Shown here in pieces: positions 1 to 8,805 of a DNA stretch of 64,000 nt. Both the position numbers and the translations under genes were made by a program. Source of the DNA: Lachnospiraceae bacterium (GTDB lineage: Bacteria; Bacillota; Clostridia; Lachnospirales; Lachnospiraceae); assembly GCA_017624495.1 (NCBI GenBank), contig JAGAMY010000020.1, positions 1 through 64,000 on the forward strand. Direction: 5' to 3'. Under the pieces are notes generated by a model. It saw nothing but the letters and a program-made list of their open reading frames with translations. It was not told the DNA's origin and ran no database searches. Within the stretch, counting starts at the first letter, position 1; every line of letters begins with the position of its first letter.

Positions 1-8
1 ACTTCTCC
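1..8 (-). tRNA. Possible 5' end of a second tRNA (cut by window edge)
   Basis: The minus strand reads GGAGAAGT here, the same eight bases that open the complete tRNA-Ser 44 bp upstream. This suggests that a second serine-type tRNA starts here and continues beyond the window. Only the 5' acceptor strand is visible, so anticodon and identity cannot be determined. Confidence 0.4.
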
Positions 9-51
9 GAATTGTGAAACTTATTCAATTGTGACTGTTTTCGCAGTCGAG

Positions 52-137
52 CGGAGAAGATGGGATTCGAACCCATGCGCCCTTTCGGACAAACGGTTTT
101 CAAGACCGCCTCGTTATGACCACTTCGATACTTCTCC
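52..137 (-). tRNA. tRNA-Ser(UGA)
   Basis: Read on the minus strand, this 86-nt sequence has a seven-pair acceptor stem (GGAGAAG with CTTCTCC), a G discriminator, an anticodon loop CTTGAAA giving anticodon UGA, a long variable arm as in class II tRNAs, and a T arm containing GGTTCGAATCC. The 3' CCA is not encoded. It decodes UCA-type serine codons. It lies 120 bp downstream of ispD and has its own promoter in that gap. Confidence 0.95.
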
Positions 138-172
138 GTATTTATTTTCGCTTTTGAATCAGCGCAAGAATG

Positions 173-202
173 ATTCTAGCACCATATACCACTAATTGTC
201 AA
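173..202 (-). promoter_or_regulatory. Housekeeping promoter for tRNA-Ser
   Basis: On the minus strand, a perfect -35 box TTGACA (197-202) is followed after 18 bp by TAGAAT (173-178). It lies about 35 bp upstream of the tRNA, so the tRNA need not depend on read-through from ispD. Confidence 0.7.
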
Positions 203-257
203 CAACTTTTTTACATTTTTTTTATTTTTTTCAAAAATTCTTTTTCAGACTGCATTT

Positions 258-968
258 TTAGCCCTTTTTATGCCTTTTTAAGAACACTTCGGCAATCTCC
301 ATATCCTCCGGCGTGGTAAGTTTGATATTTTCATAGCTTCCTTCTATCAGTTTCACTCTGGCTAACTGCTGTGACTCTACTACCATAGCATCATCCGTAA
401 TTCCTTTTGGCGTATTTTTTTGTATCTGCTCATATGCCTGCATAATTAATGGAAATGCAAATGTCTGCGGTGTCTGCACCATCCATACACTGCTTCGTTC
501 CGGTGTGACATCTGCAAAACCCATGCCGTCTGCTATTTTTATCGTATCTTTTGCCGGCATACCTACTACACATGCCTGATATTCCTTTGCTGCTTCTATA
601 GAACGATAAATAATATCTTCTGTTACAAAAGGACGGGCACCGTCATGAATCAGAACATAACTACACATCTTTTCATCCTGCAGCGCCTTTAAACCGTTAT
701 ATACAGAATGATACCGTTCCCTGCCTCCGGGAACGGTTTTTATTACTTTATCCATATTATGTTTAAAAACCAGCTCTTTCATACAAAATTCCGGTTCATT
801 TGTAACAAGAATTATTTCATCAATAAGCGGGCTGTCCTGAAATGCCTTTAATGCATAATATAGCACAGGTTTTCCATCCAGCTCTAAATACTGCTTTTTG
901 CAGGCACTTCCCATACGTTTTCCACTGCCGCCTGCTAAAACGATTGCTGCAATTTTTTCTTTCTGCAT
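258..968 (-). CDS. ispD: 2-C-methyl-D-erythritol 4-phosphate cytidylyltransferase
   Basis: IspD transfers CMP from CTP onto methylerythritol phosphate, the third step of the MEP route to isoprenoid precursors, in the cytoplasm. At 236 aa it has the family's usual length. The N-terminal nucleotide-binding signature LAGGSGKRMG sits at residues 11-20, and HDGARPF and DDAMVVE follow in the expected order. Its ATG overlaps the tsaD stop codon (TAATG), with AGGAG upstream, so it is translationally coupled as the last gene of the t6A operon. The next enzyme but one in the pathway, ispE, is at 23.1-24.0 kb. Confidence 0.97.
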   Translation of the reverse strand: MQKEKIAAIVLAGGSGKRMGSACKKQYLELDGKPVLYYALKAFQDSPLIDEIILVTNEPEFCMKELVFKHNMDKVIKTVPGGRERYHSVYNGLKALQDEKMCSYVLIHDGARPFVTEDIIYRSIEAAKEYQACVVGMPAKDTIKIADGMGFADVTPERSSVWMVQTPQTFAFPLIMQAYEQIQKNTPKGITDDAMVVESQQLARVKLIEGSYENIKLTTPEDMEIAEVFLKRHKKG

Positions 969-1996
969 TATCTTTCTCCTAATTTAAGGTTTGGAACGGC
1001 ATTCAAGTCTAAGCCAGAGCGTATACCGGACAGATAATCGTAGTAAGCTGCTGCGCCAATCATTGCGGCATTATCCGTACAAAGAATTGGCGATGGACGA
1101 TAAAATGCCACTCCACGCTTTGTACAGGCTTCCTCTATAGCATTTCGCAATGTGCCATTCGAAGCCACTCCACCGGCTATGGCGAACTTTTTCATGCCGG
1201 TTTCTTCTAATGCTTTTTCAATATTTCCAATGAGTACGTCTATAACTGCCTGCTGAAATGATGCTGCAACGTCAGCCTGCACAATTTCAATCCCCTTCAT
1301 CTGACAACCATTTAAATAATTTAAAACAGCAGATTTCATCCCACTGAAGCTGAAATTATACGCACCTTCTGCCACATGTGCTCTTGGAAACGGAATTGCA
1401 TGCGGATTTCCTTCATGAGATACTTTTTCAATTTTAGGTCCACCCGGATAGCCTAAACCGATGGCTCTTGCTACTTTATCAAAAGCTTCTCCTGCCGCAT
1501 CATCCATAGTTCTGCCTAATATTTCGTATTTACCATAATCTAATACTTTCACAAGATGGGTATGTCCACCGGATACGATTAAACATAAAAACGGCGGTTC
1601 TAAGTCTTTGTTTTCAATATAGTTTGCACTAATATGACCTTCAATATGGTGTACACCTATCAAAGGTATGTTTCTGGCATAGCTGATAGCCTTTGCCTCT
1701 GCCACGCCCACTAAAAGAGCACCTACAAGTCCCGGCCCGTAGGTAACTCCGATAGCATCTATATCATCTAATGTCATATCCGCTTCTTTTAACGCCTCTG
1801 TGATAACCTGATTTATCTTTTCAATATGCTTTCTTGAGGCAATTTCAGGTACTACTCCACCATAAAGCGTATGCAAATCAATCTGGGAGGATATAACATT
1901 TGAACGCACATCCCGCCCATTGACCACAACAGCTGCTGCTGTTTCATCACAGGAGCTCTCTATGGCTAAAATACGGACTTCTTTATTATTACTCAT
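968..1996 (-). CDS. tsaD: tRNA N6-threonylcarbamoyladenosine transferase catalytic subunit
   Basis: TsaD (formerly Gcp/YgjD) moves the threonylcarbamoyl group from threonylcarbamoyl-AMP onto A37 of tRNAs that read ANN codons, working with TsaB and TsaE. The 342-aa protein has the ASKHA-fold opening ESSCDET (14-20), the metal-binding HHIEGH motif (about 111-116), the glycine-rich FSGMKS segment and AGGVASNG near residue 275. It overlaps the upstream 191-aa gene by 8 bp and ispD by 1 bp. TsaB and TsaE are encoded upstream in the same operon; the TsaC/Sua5 partner is not in this window. Confidence 0.98.
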   Translation of the reverse strand: MSNNKEVRILAIESSCDETAAAVVVNGRDVRSNVISSQIDLHTLYGGVVPEIASRKHIEKINQVITEALKEADMTLDDIDAIGVTYGPGLVGALLVGVAEAKAISYARNIPLIGVHHIEGHISANYIENKDLEPPFLCLIVSGGHTHLVKVLDYGKYEILGRTMDDAAGEAFDKVARAIGLGYPGGPKIEKVSHEGNPHAIPFPRAHVAEGAYNFSFSGMKSAVLNYLNGCQMKGIEIVQADVAASFQQAVIDVLIGNIEKALEETGMKKFAIAGGVASNGTLRNAIEEACTKRGVAFYRPSPILCTDNAAMIGAAAYYDYLSGIRSGLDLNAVPNLKLGER

Positions 1997-2564
1997 CCTC
2001 TGTTGTTTCTCCTTCTGCTAATTCAAATGCAAGAATCTTCCAGTCGCCTTCTTCATTTTCACGAAGAACATAATTCTGGTTACTCTTTGTAAAGCCTCCA
2101 TTTTCTTTCATAAAATAGGACGCTTTTACATATGCATACTCTACACCATCTAAGGTCCTATACTCCACCTCATTCGTATCACATACAGATGCATTATTAA
2201 TCGTTGTTTTATTTTCATGATATGCTGCGATTTCCTGCTGTACACGCAGATAGTACTGCTCCGCCGGATTGTTGTCTGCAAGCTCTTTGTCCATTAATGC
2301 AAGCGCTTTGTCTGCAAGCTGATAAAATTCTTCTTCGGTATGCTCTTCATTATAGTAGCAGCATAAAATTCTGTTGTATAATTTTACAACTTCTCTTGGT
2401 GTTGCCGGATAATTATCTCCGGAAATGTCTTTCAACACCACCTTTTGTACTTCTGTCAAATCGGTTTCACTGTTTTTCGTATTGCGATTGGATATATAAT
2501 AATAAAAACCCACCACCAAACTGATACAGATAATTCCGATAACTACCATTCTGATTTTTTTCAT
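1989..2564 (-). CDS. Membrane-anchored protein of unknown function (191 aa)
   Basis: One N-terminal membrane segment (residues 5-23, hydrophobic after a KKIR start) is followed by an acidic extracytoplasmic domain of about 160 aa rich in Glu, Asn and Tyr, with no lipobox. A good ribosome site (GAGGAGG) precedes the ATG. I do not recognise a catalytic motif. The general look resembles uncharacterised Lachnospiraceae membrane proteins of the DUF6715 kind, but that is recollection, not a search. It sits between rnz and tsaD with overlapping or near-touching ends, so it is expressed with the tRNA-modification genes; this does not itself imply a tRNA role. Confidence 0.8.
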   Translation of the reverse strand: MKKIRMVVIGIICISLVVGFYYYISNRNTKNSETDLTEVQKVVLKDISGDNYPATPREVVKLYNRILCCYYNEEHTEEEFYQLADKALALMDKELADNNPAEQYYLRVQQEIAAYHENKTTINNASVCDTNEVEYRTLDGVEYAYVKASYFMKENGGFTKSNQNYVLRENEEGDWKILAFELAEGETTEDE

Positions 2565-2566
2565 GG

Positions 2567-3478
2567 CTATTCCTCCTCGTAATCTAATTCCACAATTCTT
2601 CCGTCAAATCCAAGGCTTGTCTGCTCAAAAATCTTTTTTACCTGTGGCATATAATTTTCGCCATGTACAAGTGACGGACTAAAGTGGGTGAGCCAAAGCT
2701 CTTTTACTGCTGCGGCTTTGGCTATTTCTGCTGCTTCGTAAAACGTCATATGTTTGTATTGCTTTGCTTTCGCAATTTTTTCTTTTTCTGCATACATGCC
2801 CTCACAGATAAGCAAATCGGAGGCTTCTGCTGCTTTTACAATGCTTTCTGTCGGACGGGTATCTGTACAATAGGTAAGTTTTATGCCTTTTCTTTGTGGA
2901 CCTAATACCATATCCGGTGTGTATACCTTTCCGTCTGCCTCCACTGTCTGCCCTTTCTGCAAAAGACTCCAGTATTTCTGCGGTATGGCATTTTCCTTTG
3001 CTTTTTCTACAAAAAATTTTCCACCCCTTGGAATTTCAATGCTGTATCCATAGCAGGTAATATTGTGATTCACCCGGAATGCATGGATGTGATATCCATT
3101 GCTTTCAATATCCTCCTGTGGTGTCGTCAATTCTATATAGCGAATTTCAAAGGGAAGCTCCGGTGCAATCATCCGAAGTGCACCTACTACCTTTTCCAAG
3201 CCTTTCGGTCCAATCATCGTCAACGGCTCACTGCGTTCTGCATTTCCCATGGTAAGAAGTAACCCCGGCAGACCGCTGATATGGTCAGCGTGATAATGCG
3301 TAAAACAGATAATATCTATAGGTTTAAAACTCCAGCCTGCTTCTTTTACGGCAATCTGGGTACCTTCTCCACAATCAATAAGTAAACTGCTGCCATTATA
3401 TCGTGTCATTAAGGCAGTTAACCACCGATACGGCAGCGGCATCATGCCTCCTGTTCCAAGTAAACATACATCTAACAT
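2567..3478 (-). CDS. rnz: Ribonuclease Z (tRNA 3' endonuclease)
   Basis: RNase Z cuts tRNA precursors just after the discriminator base when no CCA is encoded, and the tRNA-Ser in this window indeed lacks an encoded CCA. The 303-aa protein is a metallo-beta-lactamase fold enzyme with the zinc motif HYHADH at residues 61-66, a later CTDTRPT segment holding the bridging Asp, and the C-terminal HFSPS histidine. The length matches the short bacterial form. It lies in the t6A operon, 34 bp after rimI and 2 bp before the membrane-protein gene. Confidence 0.95.
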   Translation of the reverse strand: MLDVCLLGTGGMMPLPYRWLTALMTRYNGSSLLIDCGEGTQIAVKEAGWSFKPIDIICFTHYHADHISGLPGLLLTMGNAERSEPLTMIGPKGLEKVVGALRMIAPELPFEIRYIELTTPQEDIESNGYHIHAFRVNHNITCYGYSIEIPRGGKFFVEKAKENAIPQKYWSLLQKGQTVEADGKVYTPDMVLGPQRKGIKLTYCTDTRPTESIVKAAEASDLLICEGMYAEKEKIAKAKQYKHMTFYEAAEIAKAAAVKELWLTHFSPSLVHGENYMPQVKKIFEQTSLGFDGRIVELDYEEE

Positions 3479-3512
3479 GTATTTCTCCCGTCTGTTCTAA
3501 ATTTTTCGGTAA

Positions 3513-3953
3513 CTATTCAATAATTCGATTCATAACATAGGCATCCTCTTTCGGATTCTCATAAAAATTTTTGCGGATTCCCTGTCGGGTAAACCCATGC
3601 TTTTCATATAAGCGTATTGCCGGTGTATTACTCACTCTCACTTCTAAAAAAAAGCGGGTAATTCCATGCTTTTCTCCTTCGGCAAGCATTTCCTGCATAA
3701 GTTTATCGGCAATTCCCTGTCCTTTGTATGCATGCTTTACCGCAACATTGATAATCTCTCCCTCATCGGCTGCCATGTATAACCCGCAGTACCCAAGCAC
3801 ATGCTCTTCTTCCATGCAAAGCAGAAAAAAGTTATCTTCACCGGATAAGGATTCATCAAATCCCTGCTTTGTCCATGGCTGTGAAAACGCTTCTGCTGCA
3901 ATTTCTGCCACCTGTGCTGTTTCCGCTGCTGTCATATGTTTAATTGTCTGCAT
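3513..3953 (-). CDS. rimI: Ribosomal-protein-alanine N-acetyltransferase
   Basis: This GNAT-fold acetyltransferase uses acetyl-CoA and, in the founding family member, acetylates the N-terminal alanine of ribosomal protein S18. The acetyl-CoA pyrophosphate loop appears as YKGQGIADKLM and the strand-helix ending as NTPAIRLYEKHGF. The open frame extends upstream to 4025, but the ATG at 3953 is preceded by GGAGAAGG at proper spacing and gives the normal 146-aa length, so I start there. It overlaps the tsaB 3' end by 14 bp. A rimI gene between tsaB and tsaD is a common Firmicutes arrangement. Confidence 0.92.
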   Translation of the reverse strand: MQTIKHMTAAETAQVAEIAAEAFSQPWTKQGFDESLSGEDNFFLLCMEEEHVLGYCGLYMAADEGEIINVAVKHAYKGQGIADKLMQEMLAEGEKHGITRFFLEVRVSNTPAIRLYEKHGFTRQGIRKNFYENPKEDAYVMNRIIE

Positions 3954-4653
3954 GCTTTTCCTTCTCCAAACGCTCTCTTTCTGCCTGAGACAAACGTAAA
4001 TATTCCGGTTTATGCTCCTTTGCATCTTCTACTCTGCCTTTAGCATAGTACTGTGCAGCTAATGCGCCTACTGCACCTGCCCGCTGTTTATTCATATGGG
4101 GCGGCGCAAAACTAAACGGCACTTTTGCATTTTCTTCGATTGTCTTTTTAAAAACCGGAACACCGTCACCTAAAAACACAACCGGTTTTCCTATAGTATT
4201 TATTTCGGTAAGAATTGTCAAAATATCAACCGCACACTGTTCTTTTATTACCTGCAAATGGTTGCCTTCAAACTGGTACAATCCGGTATAGGTCTGGTTT
4301 CTTCTGGCATCCATAAGTGGACAGATAATATCCTTATGCCCACATAAATTATAAGCTAAAGCATCCACTGTCGGCACTGAAATTACCGGTTTATCCAACG
4401 CTAATGCCAGTCCTTTGACAGTTGCCGAACCTATACGCAAACCTGTAAAAGACCCCGGACCGCCTGCTACGGCAATGGCATCTAAGGTCTGTAAATCCAA
4501 ATCTATCATTTTTGCCAGTTCGTCTAGCATAGGAAGTAATGTCTGGGAATGGGTCTTTTTATAATTCATGGTAAATTCGCCTAACATATCCTCATCGCAA
4601 ATAACTGCCACACTGGCAACTAAACCCGAACTGTCTACTGCTAATATTTTCAT
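3940..4653 (-). CDS. tsaB: tRNA threonylcarbamoyladenosine biosynthesis protein TsaB
   Basis: TsaB is the non-catalytic ASKHA-fold partner that dimerises with TsaD and scaffolds the t6A complex. The 237-aa protein begins MKILAVDSSG, lacks the metal-binding histidines of TsaD, and carries the family segment GGPGSFTGLRIG at about residues 64-75. It is 21 bp downstream of tsaE and overlaps rimI. A GAGGTGA ribosome site precedes the ATG. Confidence 0.97.
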   Translation of the reverse strand: MKILAVDSSGLVASVAVICDEDMLGEFTMNYKKTHSQTLLPMLDELAKMIDLDLQTLDAIAVAGGPGSFTGLRIGSATVKGLALALDKPVISVPTVDALAYNLCGHKDIICPLMDARRNQTYTGLYQFEGNHLQVIKEQCAVDILTILTEINTIGKPVVFLGDGVPVFKKTIEENAKVPFSFAPPHMNKQRAGAVGALAAQYYAKGRVEDAKEHKPEYLRLSQAERERLEKEKHADN

Positions 4654-4674
4654 TCTGTCACCTCTGTTATCATC

Positions 4675-5106
4675 CTACTTACTCGTTATCGTTATTTTTC
4701 TGTAATCAAATCCCTTTTCTAAATCCTTTTCAATAACGATATCTTTTCTTTTTTCCGGAAGGATTTCTTCGATAAGATTCGCCCATTCAATCATGGATAA
4801 TCCTTCCCCGTAAACGTAATCTTCATAACCGATTTCATCCATTTCTTCAATGTCACCAATACGGTATACATCAAAATGATAAAATGGTATTCTGCCACTG
4901 TCATATACCTGTACAATGGTAAATGTCGGGCTGTTTACCGGCTCGGTAATACCCAGACCTGCGGCAATGCCCTGTGTGAGCACGGTTTTTCCCACCCCAA
5001 GGTCGCCAATCAGTGTGTATACATCTCCCGGAAGCGCTTCTTTTCCAAGCTGTCTGCCGATTTTAGCTGTTTCTTCCGGAGAATATGTTTCATATATTGT
5101 CTGCAT
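4675..5106 (-). CDS. tsaE: tRNA threonylcarbamoyladenosine biosynthesis ATPase TsaE
   Basis: This small P-loop ATPase drives turnover of the TsaB-TsaD complex. The Walker A motif GDLGVGKT lies at residues 34-41, followed by NSPTFTIVQVY and the family-typical HFDVYRI and MIEWANLIEEILP. At 143 aa it is full length. It starts 10 bp after the YcxB-like gene ends and leads directly into tsaB. Confidence 0.97.
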   Translation of the reverse strand: MQTIYETYSPEETAKIGRQLGKEALPGDVYTLIGDLGVGKTVLTQGIAAGLGITEPVNSPTFTIVQVYDSGRIPFYHFDVYRIGDIEEMDEIGYEDYVYGEGLSMIEWANLIEEILPEKRKDIVIEKDLEKGFDYRKITITSK

Positions 5107-5116
5107 GTGTTTTCCT

Positions 5117-5614
5117 CTATTTCATTTTAAAACGATATGCAGGCAGACTTGCACCTGCAATTTTACGAATGGTTTCATATTGCTTTATAATCTGTTCTCT
5201 TGGAATAATATACGCATGAATACGACTGCTGTATATGAGTACATTACTTTTGGTAGATACCACTTTATATACCTGCTCCCATGACAAATCCGCCGAAGCT
5301 TCATTCTGTGTGGTGTGGATTCCTTTTTCATCTATCCGGTAATGCAATGTGCTGCGCAGTGACTTAGACATTAAAAATTGTCTTTTTGCCCGCAGATACA
5401 GGGTAAATGGCATATATAACAGAAAAATCACACCAAACCCAGCATACAATGCCGTATACATATCGGTAACATTGCCTCTTGTAACAACGGCTGCCACAAA
5501 ACACATAATGGCTATGATGATAGAAAGAATCCCCTGCATTCCGGTATATGTATGATACATACTAAAGCGATACATATCCAAACTTGTCAGTGTAATGTCA
5601 AATTCTGTTTCCAT
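5117..5614 (-). CDS. YcxB-like membrane protein
   Basis: The 165-aa protein has a short N-terminal cytoplasmic strand, two adjacent membrane helices at about residues 28-47 and 51-70, and a C-terminal domain with the pattern YRIDEKGIHTT...DLSWEQVYKV...YIIPREQI seen in YcxB/YcxB-like proteins. Their function is unknown. Its ATG is 1 bp past the stop of the GGDEF gene, with the ribosome site inside that gene's last codons, so translation is probably coupled. Confidence 0.8.
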   Translation of the reverse strand: METEFDITLTSLDMYRFSMYHTYTGMQGILSIIIAIMCFVAAVVTRGNVTDMYTALYAGFGVIFLLYMPFTLYLRAKRQFLMSKSLRSTLHYRIDEKGIHTTQNEASADLSWEQVYKVVSTKSNVLIYSSRIHAYIIPREQIIKQYETIRKIAGASLPAYRFKMK

Positions 5615-5615
5615 T

Positions 5616-7955
5616 TCATTCCTCCGGTATAAATTTTTGTACGCTTTTCCGTCTGTTCTTTTTTGCTATGTACAAAAGTTCATCGGACTTTTGCATATAA
5701 GCATCAACATTTATTTGCGGTTCGCAGTAAAATTCACAAATTCCTACGGATATTTCCACAAAGTAAGGAATTTCTGTATTTTGATTAAAAATCTCTCCTT
5801 CTTCTTTTATCTGCTGGATAAAGGCATCCGCAAAGCCCGGCATATCCGAAACTACTACTGCCACAAATTCATCCCCGCCAATTCTTGCCACAATGGCATC
5901 CTTTGGCAATACCTTCCGCAATCTGTCTGCGGCTGTTTTTATTGCAAAGTCTCCTGCGGCATGTCCAAATTTATCATTAATCTCCTTTAGGCGGTCTAAA
6001 TCCCCAAATATCAAATGTGCTTTTCGTCCATCATTTTTAGCACAGCAGGAAAGTACGCGCTCCATAAATCCCCTGCGGTTTAATAAACCTGTCAGCTCAT
6101 CGTATTCGGATATAAAGCTTAAAATGTGATTCTGCTCACGGATAACCTTTAGGGATTCCTGCAGTCCCTTATAGGAATCCTGTTCTGCCCAGTTTAGGTG
6201 CATGTAACTAAACATTGCGCCTAACTGCATACCACAAATCTGCAGAAAAGGTATGTCTTCCCATTCTACTTCACAAAGTAAAATACCATACTGTTTTTCA
6301 CCTGAAAAAAGGATAAAGGAGGTTAATACCTCCGGCACTTCTGCATGCAAAAAAGAAGAGCATCCATTTTTTACTGTTACACGGGGGCGTTCTTCCTTTG
6401 CATAACAGGCTATTCCGTTCGGATTGTAATATGCTGTAAGATAAATTTCGTCCGGACACCTAAATGCAGCATTTTCCTCATAAATCACAGGCTCATCATA
6501 TAGATAAATATAACAGCTTTTTACTCCCATCATTTGAAAACGTTCCATCACCGGACGCATAACTTCACGCAAATCTTCTCTTTTCCCTTTGCGGTTTAAA
6601 TCTCTGGTAAAATTCGGAACAAACCATGCTTTTCGATTCATAATCAGCTGTTCTTTTTCTAATTTCTGATTGATGGAGTTGTATACAAACTGCTCTGTGG
6701 CATTCATAATATATACAATCTGCTGACTTTTGGCTGCATCCTGCGCATTTACTGCTAACATTTGCAATAATTCCGAAAAATGCATGGCTAAACCTCTATC
6801 GGATATATGCGGATAGTCCACAAACTTCTGCAATATATCCATGAGATATTTCATTTCAAATCTTTCTTCTCCCGGAATAAGAATCGTCCTGTATATGTAA
6901 TTAAAAAACTCTACCACCAGTGCTGTAAAATGACTTTTCTCACTCTTATAGGGTAACCCTGCCAAAATATAAGCCGCTACTTCTGCCGCAGCCTGCCGTA
7001 TGGATATTTCTAATTTTTCTTTTTCTACCTGCATATGCATAGAACCGCATCTGCCGCAGCCGCAGGAGCCACGTTTGATAAAAACAGTGGATACCCTGCC
7101 GGAAGTAATCTCTTCACCTTTGCATAAGGCTATCGCTTTCTGTAATGCCCTGTAACTGAATTTGAAGCTTCGCTGGCTTACACTTGTCAATGGCGGATTA
7201 AGTTTTTTTGCCAAATCCACATCATCAAAACCGGTAATGGCAATATCTTTTCCAACGACTAAATGTCTCTGTTCACATACTTTATAACATGCCTTTGCCA
7301 TATTGTCATTCGCACAGGCAATTGCCTCTAAATCCGGATTTTCATCCAAAAGACGAATAACTAAACCTTCTATCAACTCCGTATAATTTCCGTAGGCAAT
7401 CATTTTATCTTCCACAGGAAGATTATTTTCTTTCATGACATCACGATAACCCGCCAGACGTTCAATCGCCTCGCGGTTTACCTTTGGTCCACCAATAAAT
7501 CCTATTTTTTTATAACCATGCTCCTTTACCAAATGTTCTACGCAGGAACGCATGGCATTATAATTATCTGACATTAAGTATGGGATTTTGCCTTCCTCAT
7601 CTACATCCTGTATAATTAGATACGGAACTTTTGCAAAGCTTTCCAAAAAGCTTTTTCTATCATAATTATGGTAATAGTATGAAATGGAACCGGTTGCAAC
7701 AATAAGCGCATCCAGATTCATAAAATGTACATAATCATATATCGTGTCAAACTGATAGTTGTAATTTCCCTCCAGATTGTAGGCAAGAATATCCGCACAA
7801 TACTGCGGTATCTGTGGTCCTGCCAGAAAAATGAGGTTTACATCTTCTTCCCGTGCACAGGCATAAAATCCCTCTAATAATTCTCTTGTGTAGTCTGACT
7901 CCACGTCCCCAAGCATGATGCCTATTGTGGGACGTCTATCCTTCTCTTTTCTCAT
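5616..7955 (-). CDS. Diguanylate cyclase with cytosolic LacI-type ligand-binding sensor
   Basis: The 779-aa protein fuses two parts. Residues ~10-295 look like the periplasmic-binding-protein-like effector domain of LacI/GalR repressors (IGFIGGP, ITGFDDVDLAKKLNPPLTSV) but lack the helix-turn-helix, a signal peptide and membrane segments. After a Cys-rich link (CGCGRC, about 297) and a GAF-like middle region comes GGDEF: DELTGLLNRRGF near 620 and the intact active site GGDEF near 692. The simplest reading is a cytoplasmic enzyme making cyclic di-GMP in response to a small sugar-like ligand. It is the first gene of the operon leading into tsaEB-rimI-rnz-tsaD-ispD. Confidence 0.88.
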   Translation of the reverse strand: MRKEKDRRPTIGIMLGDVESDYTRELLEGFYACAREEDVNLIFLAGPQIPQYCADILAYNLEGNYNYQFDTIYDYVHFMNLDALIVATGSISYYYHNYDRKSFLESFAKVPYLIIQDVDEEGKIPYLMSDNYNAMRSCVEHLVKEHGYKKIGFIGGPKVNREAIERLAGYRDVMKENNLPVEDKMIAYGNYTELIEGLVIRLLDENPDLEAIACANDNMAKACYKVCEQRHLVVGKDIAITGFDDVDLAKKLNPPLTSVSQRSFKFSYRALQKAIALCKGEEITSGRVSTVFIKRGSCGCGRCGSMHMQVEKEKLEISIRQAAAEVAAYILAGLPYKSEKSHFTALVVEFFNYIYRTILIPGEERFEMKYLMDILQKFVDYPHISDRGLAMHFSELLQMLAVNAQDAAKSQQIVYIMNATEQFVYNSINQKLEKEQLIMNRKAWFVPNFTRDLNRKGKREDLREVMRPVMERFQMMGVKSCYIYLYDEPVIYEENAAFRCPDEIYLTAYYNPNGIACYAKEERPRVTVKNGCSSFLHAEVPEVLTSFILFSGEKQYGILLCEVEWEDIPFLQICGMQLGAMFSYMHLNWAEQDSYKGLQESLKVIREQNHILSFISEYDELTGLLNRRGFMERVLSCCAKNDGRKAHLIFGDLDRLKEINDKFGHAAGDFAIKTAADRLRKVLPKDAIVARIGGDEFVAVVVSDMPGFADAFIQQIKEEGEIFNQNTEIPYFVEISVGICEFYCEPQINVDAYMQKSDELLYIAKKNRRKSVQKFIPEE

Positions 7956-8028
7956 GTCGAAATCCCTTCGTCTGACTTATTACCGCTTACTTCACTCACA
8001 GTAATAATTGGCAAGTGTCTTACCTTTC

Positions 8029-8057
8029 ATTATACGCATGACCGCTTTTATTTGCAA
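8029..8057 (-). promoter_or_regulatory. Promoter for the LacI-GGDEF/t6A operon
   Basis: On the minus strand TTGCAA (8052-8057), 17 bp, then a perfect TATAAT (8029-8034), about 75 bp upstream of the start codon at 7955. This looks like a sigma-A promoter for the whole operon down to ispD. Confidence 0.65.
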
Positions 8058-8082
8058 GAAGTAAGTGTACAGGATATACAAA

Positions 8083-8805
8083 CTAACGTTCGCTGGATTT
8101 TTTCATCCGCATCAATATCCGTCTCTCCATTCTTGACACCTGCACCTGACTGATTCCTAATTTTACTGCAATCTGTGACTGGGTCATTTCTTTAAAATAC
8201 CGCAAATCAATGAGTTCTTTTTCTTCTTCATTTAGTTCTGCCAATAGCTGTTCTAACAATAAATGATTTACCAGTTCTTCGGTTTTTGACGTACTGCCGC
8301 CTGCGACCTGATCGACTAAATATATTTCGCTGTCATCCGACTGATATACCGGCTGATAAATAGAGGCAACTTCTTCATTTGCCTCCATGGCTTCCACAAT
8401 TTCTTCTACACGCAAGCCGATTTCATCGGAAATCTCCTGCAAAGTGGCATCTCTTCCAAATCTCTGTGAAAGCATATCTGATGCTTTTTTTACTTTCCAG
8501 CCATTTTCTTTTAAAGAACGGGAAACCTTCATCATACTGCTGTCCCGCAAAAAACGCTTAATTTCCCCCATAATCATCGGTACAGCATAAGTGGAAAACC
8601 GTACCTCATAGGTGGTATCAAATTTATCAATTGCTTTCATCAAGCCAATACAGCCAATCTGAAAAAGTTCTTCCTTTTCATGACCACGGTGCTCAAAACG
8701 CCTGACAATACTCCATACCAGACCAAGATTGTCCGATATCAGTTTTTCCCGTGCCATTTTATCCCCTTCGTGTGCCTGCCTAATAAGAGCTGTCACCACA
8801 TCCAT
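8083..8805 (-). CDS. sigF: Sporulation sigma factor SigF (SpoIIAC)
   Basis: SigF is the first forespore-specific sigma factor, held inactive by SpoIIAB until septation. The 240-aa protein has sigma region 2 (DLFQIGCIGLMKAI is near-visible as EELFQIGCIGLMKAIDKF, about 46-63), region 3 and a region 4 helix-turn-helix ending MTQSQIAVKLGISQVQVSR. It starts inside the spoIIAB 3' end (26-bp overlap), and the spoIIAA-spoIIAB-sigF order fixes the identity. Confidence 0.97.
   Translation of the reverse strand: MDVVTALIRQAHEGDKMAREKLISDNLGLVWSIVRRFEHRGHEKEELFQIGCIGLMKAIDKFDTTYEVRFSTYAVPMIMGEIKRFLRDSSMMKVSRSLKENGWKVKKASDMLSQRFGRDATLQEISDEIGLRVEEIVEAMEANEEVASIYQPVYQSDDSEIYLVDQVAGGSTSKTEELVNHLLLEQLLAELNEEEKELIDLRYFKEMTQSQIAVKLGISQVQVSRMERRILMRMKKSSER

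Noticed and set aside
3954..4025. Longer rimI N terminus
   Set aside because: It would overlap tsaB by 86 bp and lacks a ribosome site; the ATG at 3953 has GGAGAAGG.
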